53,648 bases of DNA from JBBIMP01 sp037444305 (GTDB taxonomy: Bacteria; Acidobacteriota; UBA6911). A model generated the notes under the pieces. That model ran no database searches, was not told where the DNA came from, and saw only the letters and a program-made list of their open reading frames with translations. Location: the NCBI GenBank assembly GCA_037444305.1, contig JBBIMP010000037.1, positions 1 to 53,648 on the forward strand. The letters are read 5' to 3'. Shown in pieces: positions 53,623-53,648 of this stretch (positions within the stretch are counted from its first letter, which is position 1; each line of letters opens with the position of its first letter). A program made the position numbers and the translations under genes.

Positions 53623-53648
53623 CTGCCACCATTGTTCCCTGTAATCTT

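Overview
The window looks like a 53.6 kb piece of a GC-rich, Gram-negative, anaerobic bacterial chromosome, probably a metagenomic contig. It holds the replication-initiation region (dnaA, oriC-like spacer, dnaN, recF, gyrB, gyrA), a BamD-like lipoprotein, secreted zinc peptidases, a one-chain PurL, an rpsA-sppA-HU-HIT block, and a very iron-sulfur-rich Wood-Ljungdahl/Hdr operon with two selenoproteins. The gene neighbourhoods and the CCAAG-type dispersed repeats remind me of Acidobacteriota and relatives; this placement is tentative and rests on memory of gene order only.

Layout. Positions 1-4150 are a scar region of broken genes. Two complementary pieces of a C5-cytosine DNA methyltransferase flank an intact HhH-GPD DNA glycosylase, and the segment is bracketed by a 9-bp direct repeat. 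Beyond it lie the tail of an M15-like peptidase with an intact secreted partner, a lytic transglycosylase that has lost its catalytic Glu, and a piece of a UvrD/GajB-like helicase.

Positions 4154-27306, all on the minus strand, form the main attraction. In transcription order: hdrA3, mvhD3 (Cys), hdrA2 (GltD-like insert), mvhD2 (Sec), response regulator, membrane histidine kinase, cNMP-domain histidine kinase, response regulator, hdrA1 (GltD-like insert), mvhD1 (Sec), metV, metF, hdrC-hdrB fusion, nifU, nifS. The 3' half is stitched together by ATGA/TAATG overlaps. It resembles the MetFV-HdrABC-MvhD methylenetetrahydrofolate reductase complex known from acetogens such as Moorella. It differs in having three HdrA, three MvhD, two NAD(P)/FAD modules spliced into HdrA between its ferredoxin motifs, an embedded four-gene two-component set without DNA-binding outputs, and its own NifS/NifU cluster-assembly pair. 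The inference is a flavin-based electron-bifurcating or confurcating machine that couples the methyl branch of one-carbon metabolism to NAD(P)H and ferredoxin.

Positions 27520-39310 are housekeeping and cell-envelope genes (an HExxH protein, rnc, TPR proteins, an M14 carboxypeptidase, purL). A good sigma70-type promoter at 39514 starts rpsA-sppA-HU-HIT. From 43225 to the end is the origin region, with DnaA-box clusters upstream of dnaA and in the dnaA-dnaN spacer, then dnaN-recF-gyrB-gyrA and a TPR lipoprotein. I saw no rRNA, tRNA, CRISPR array or transposase gene.
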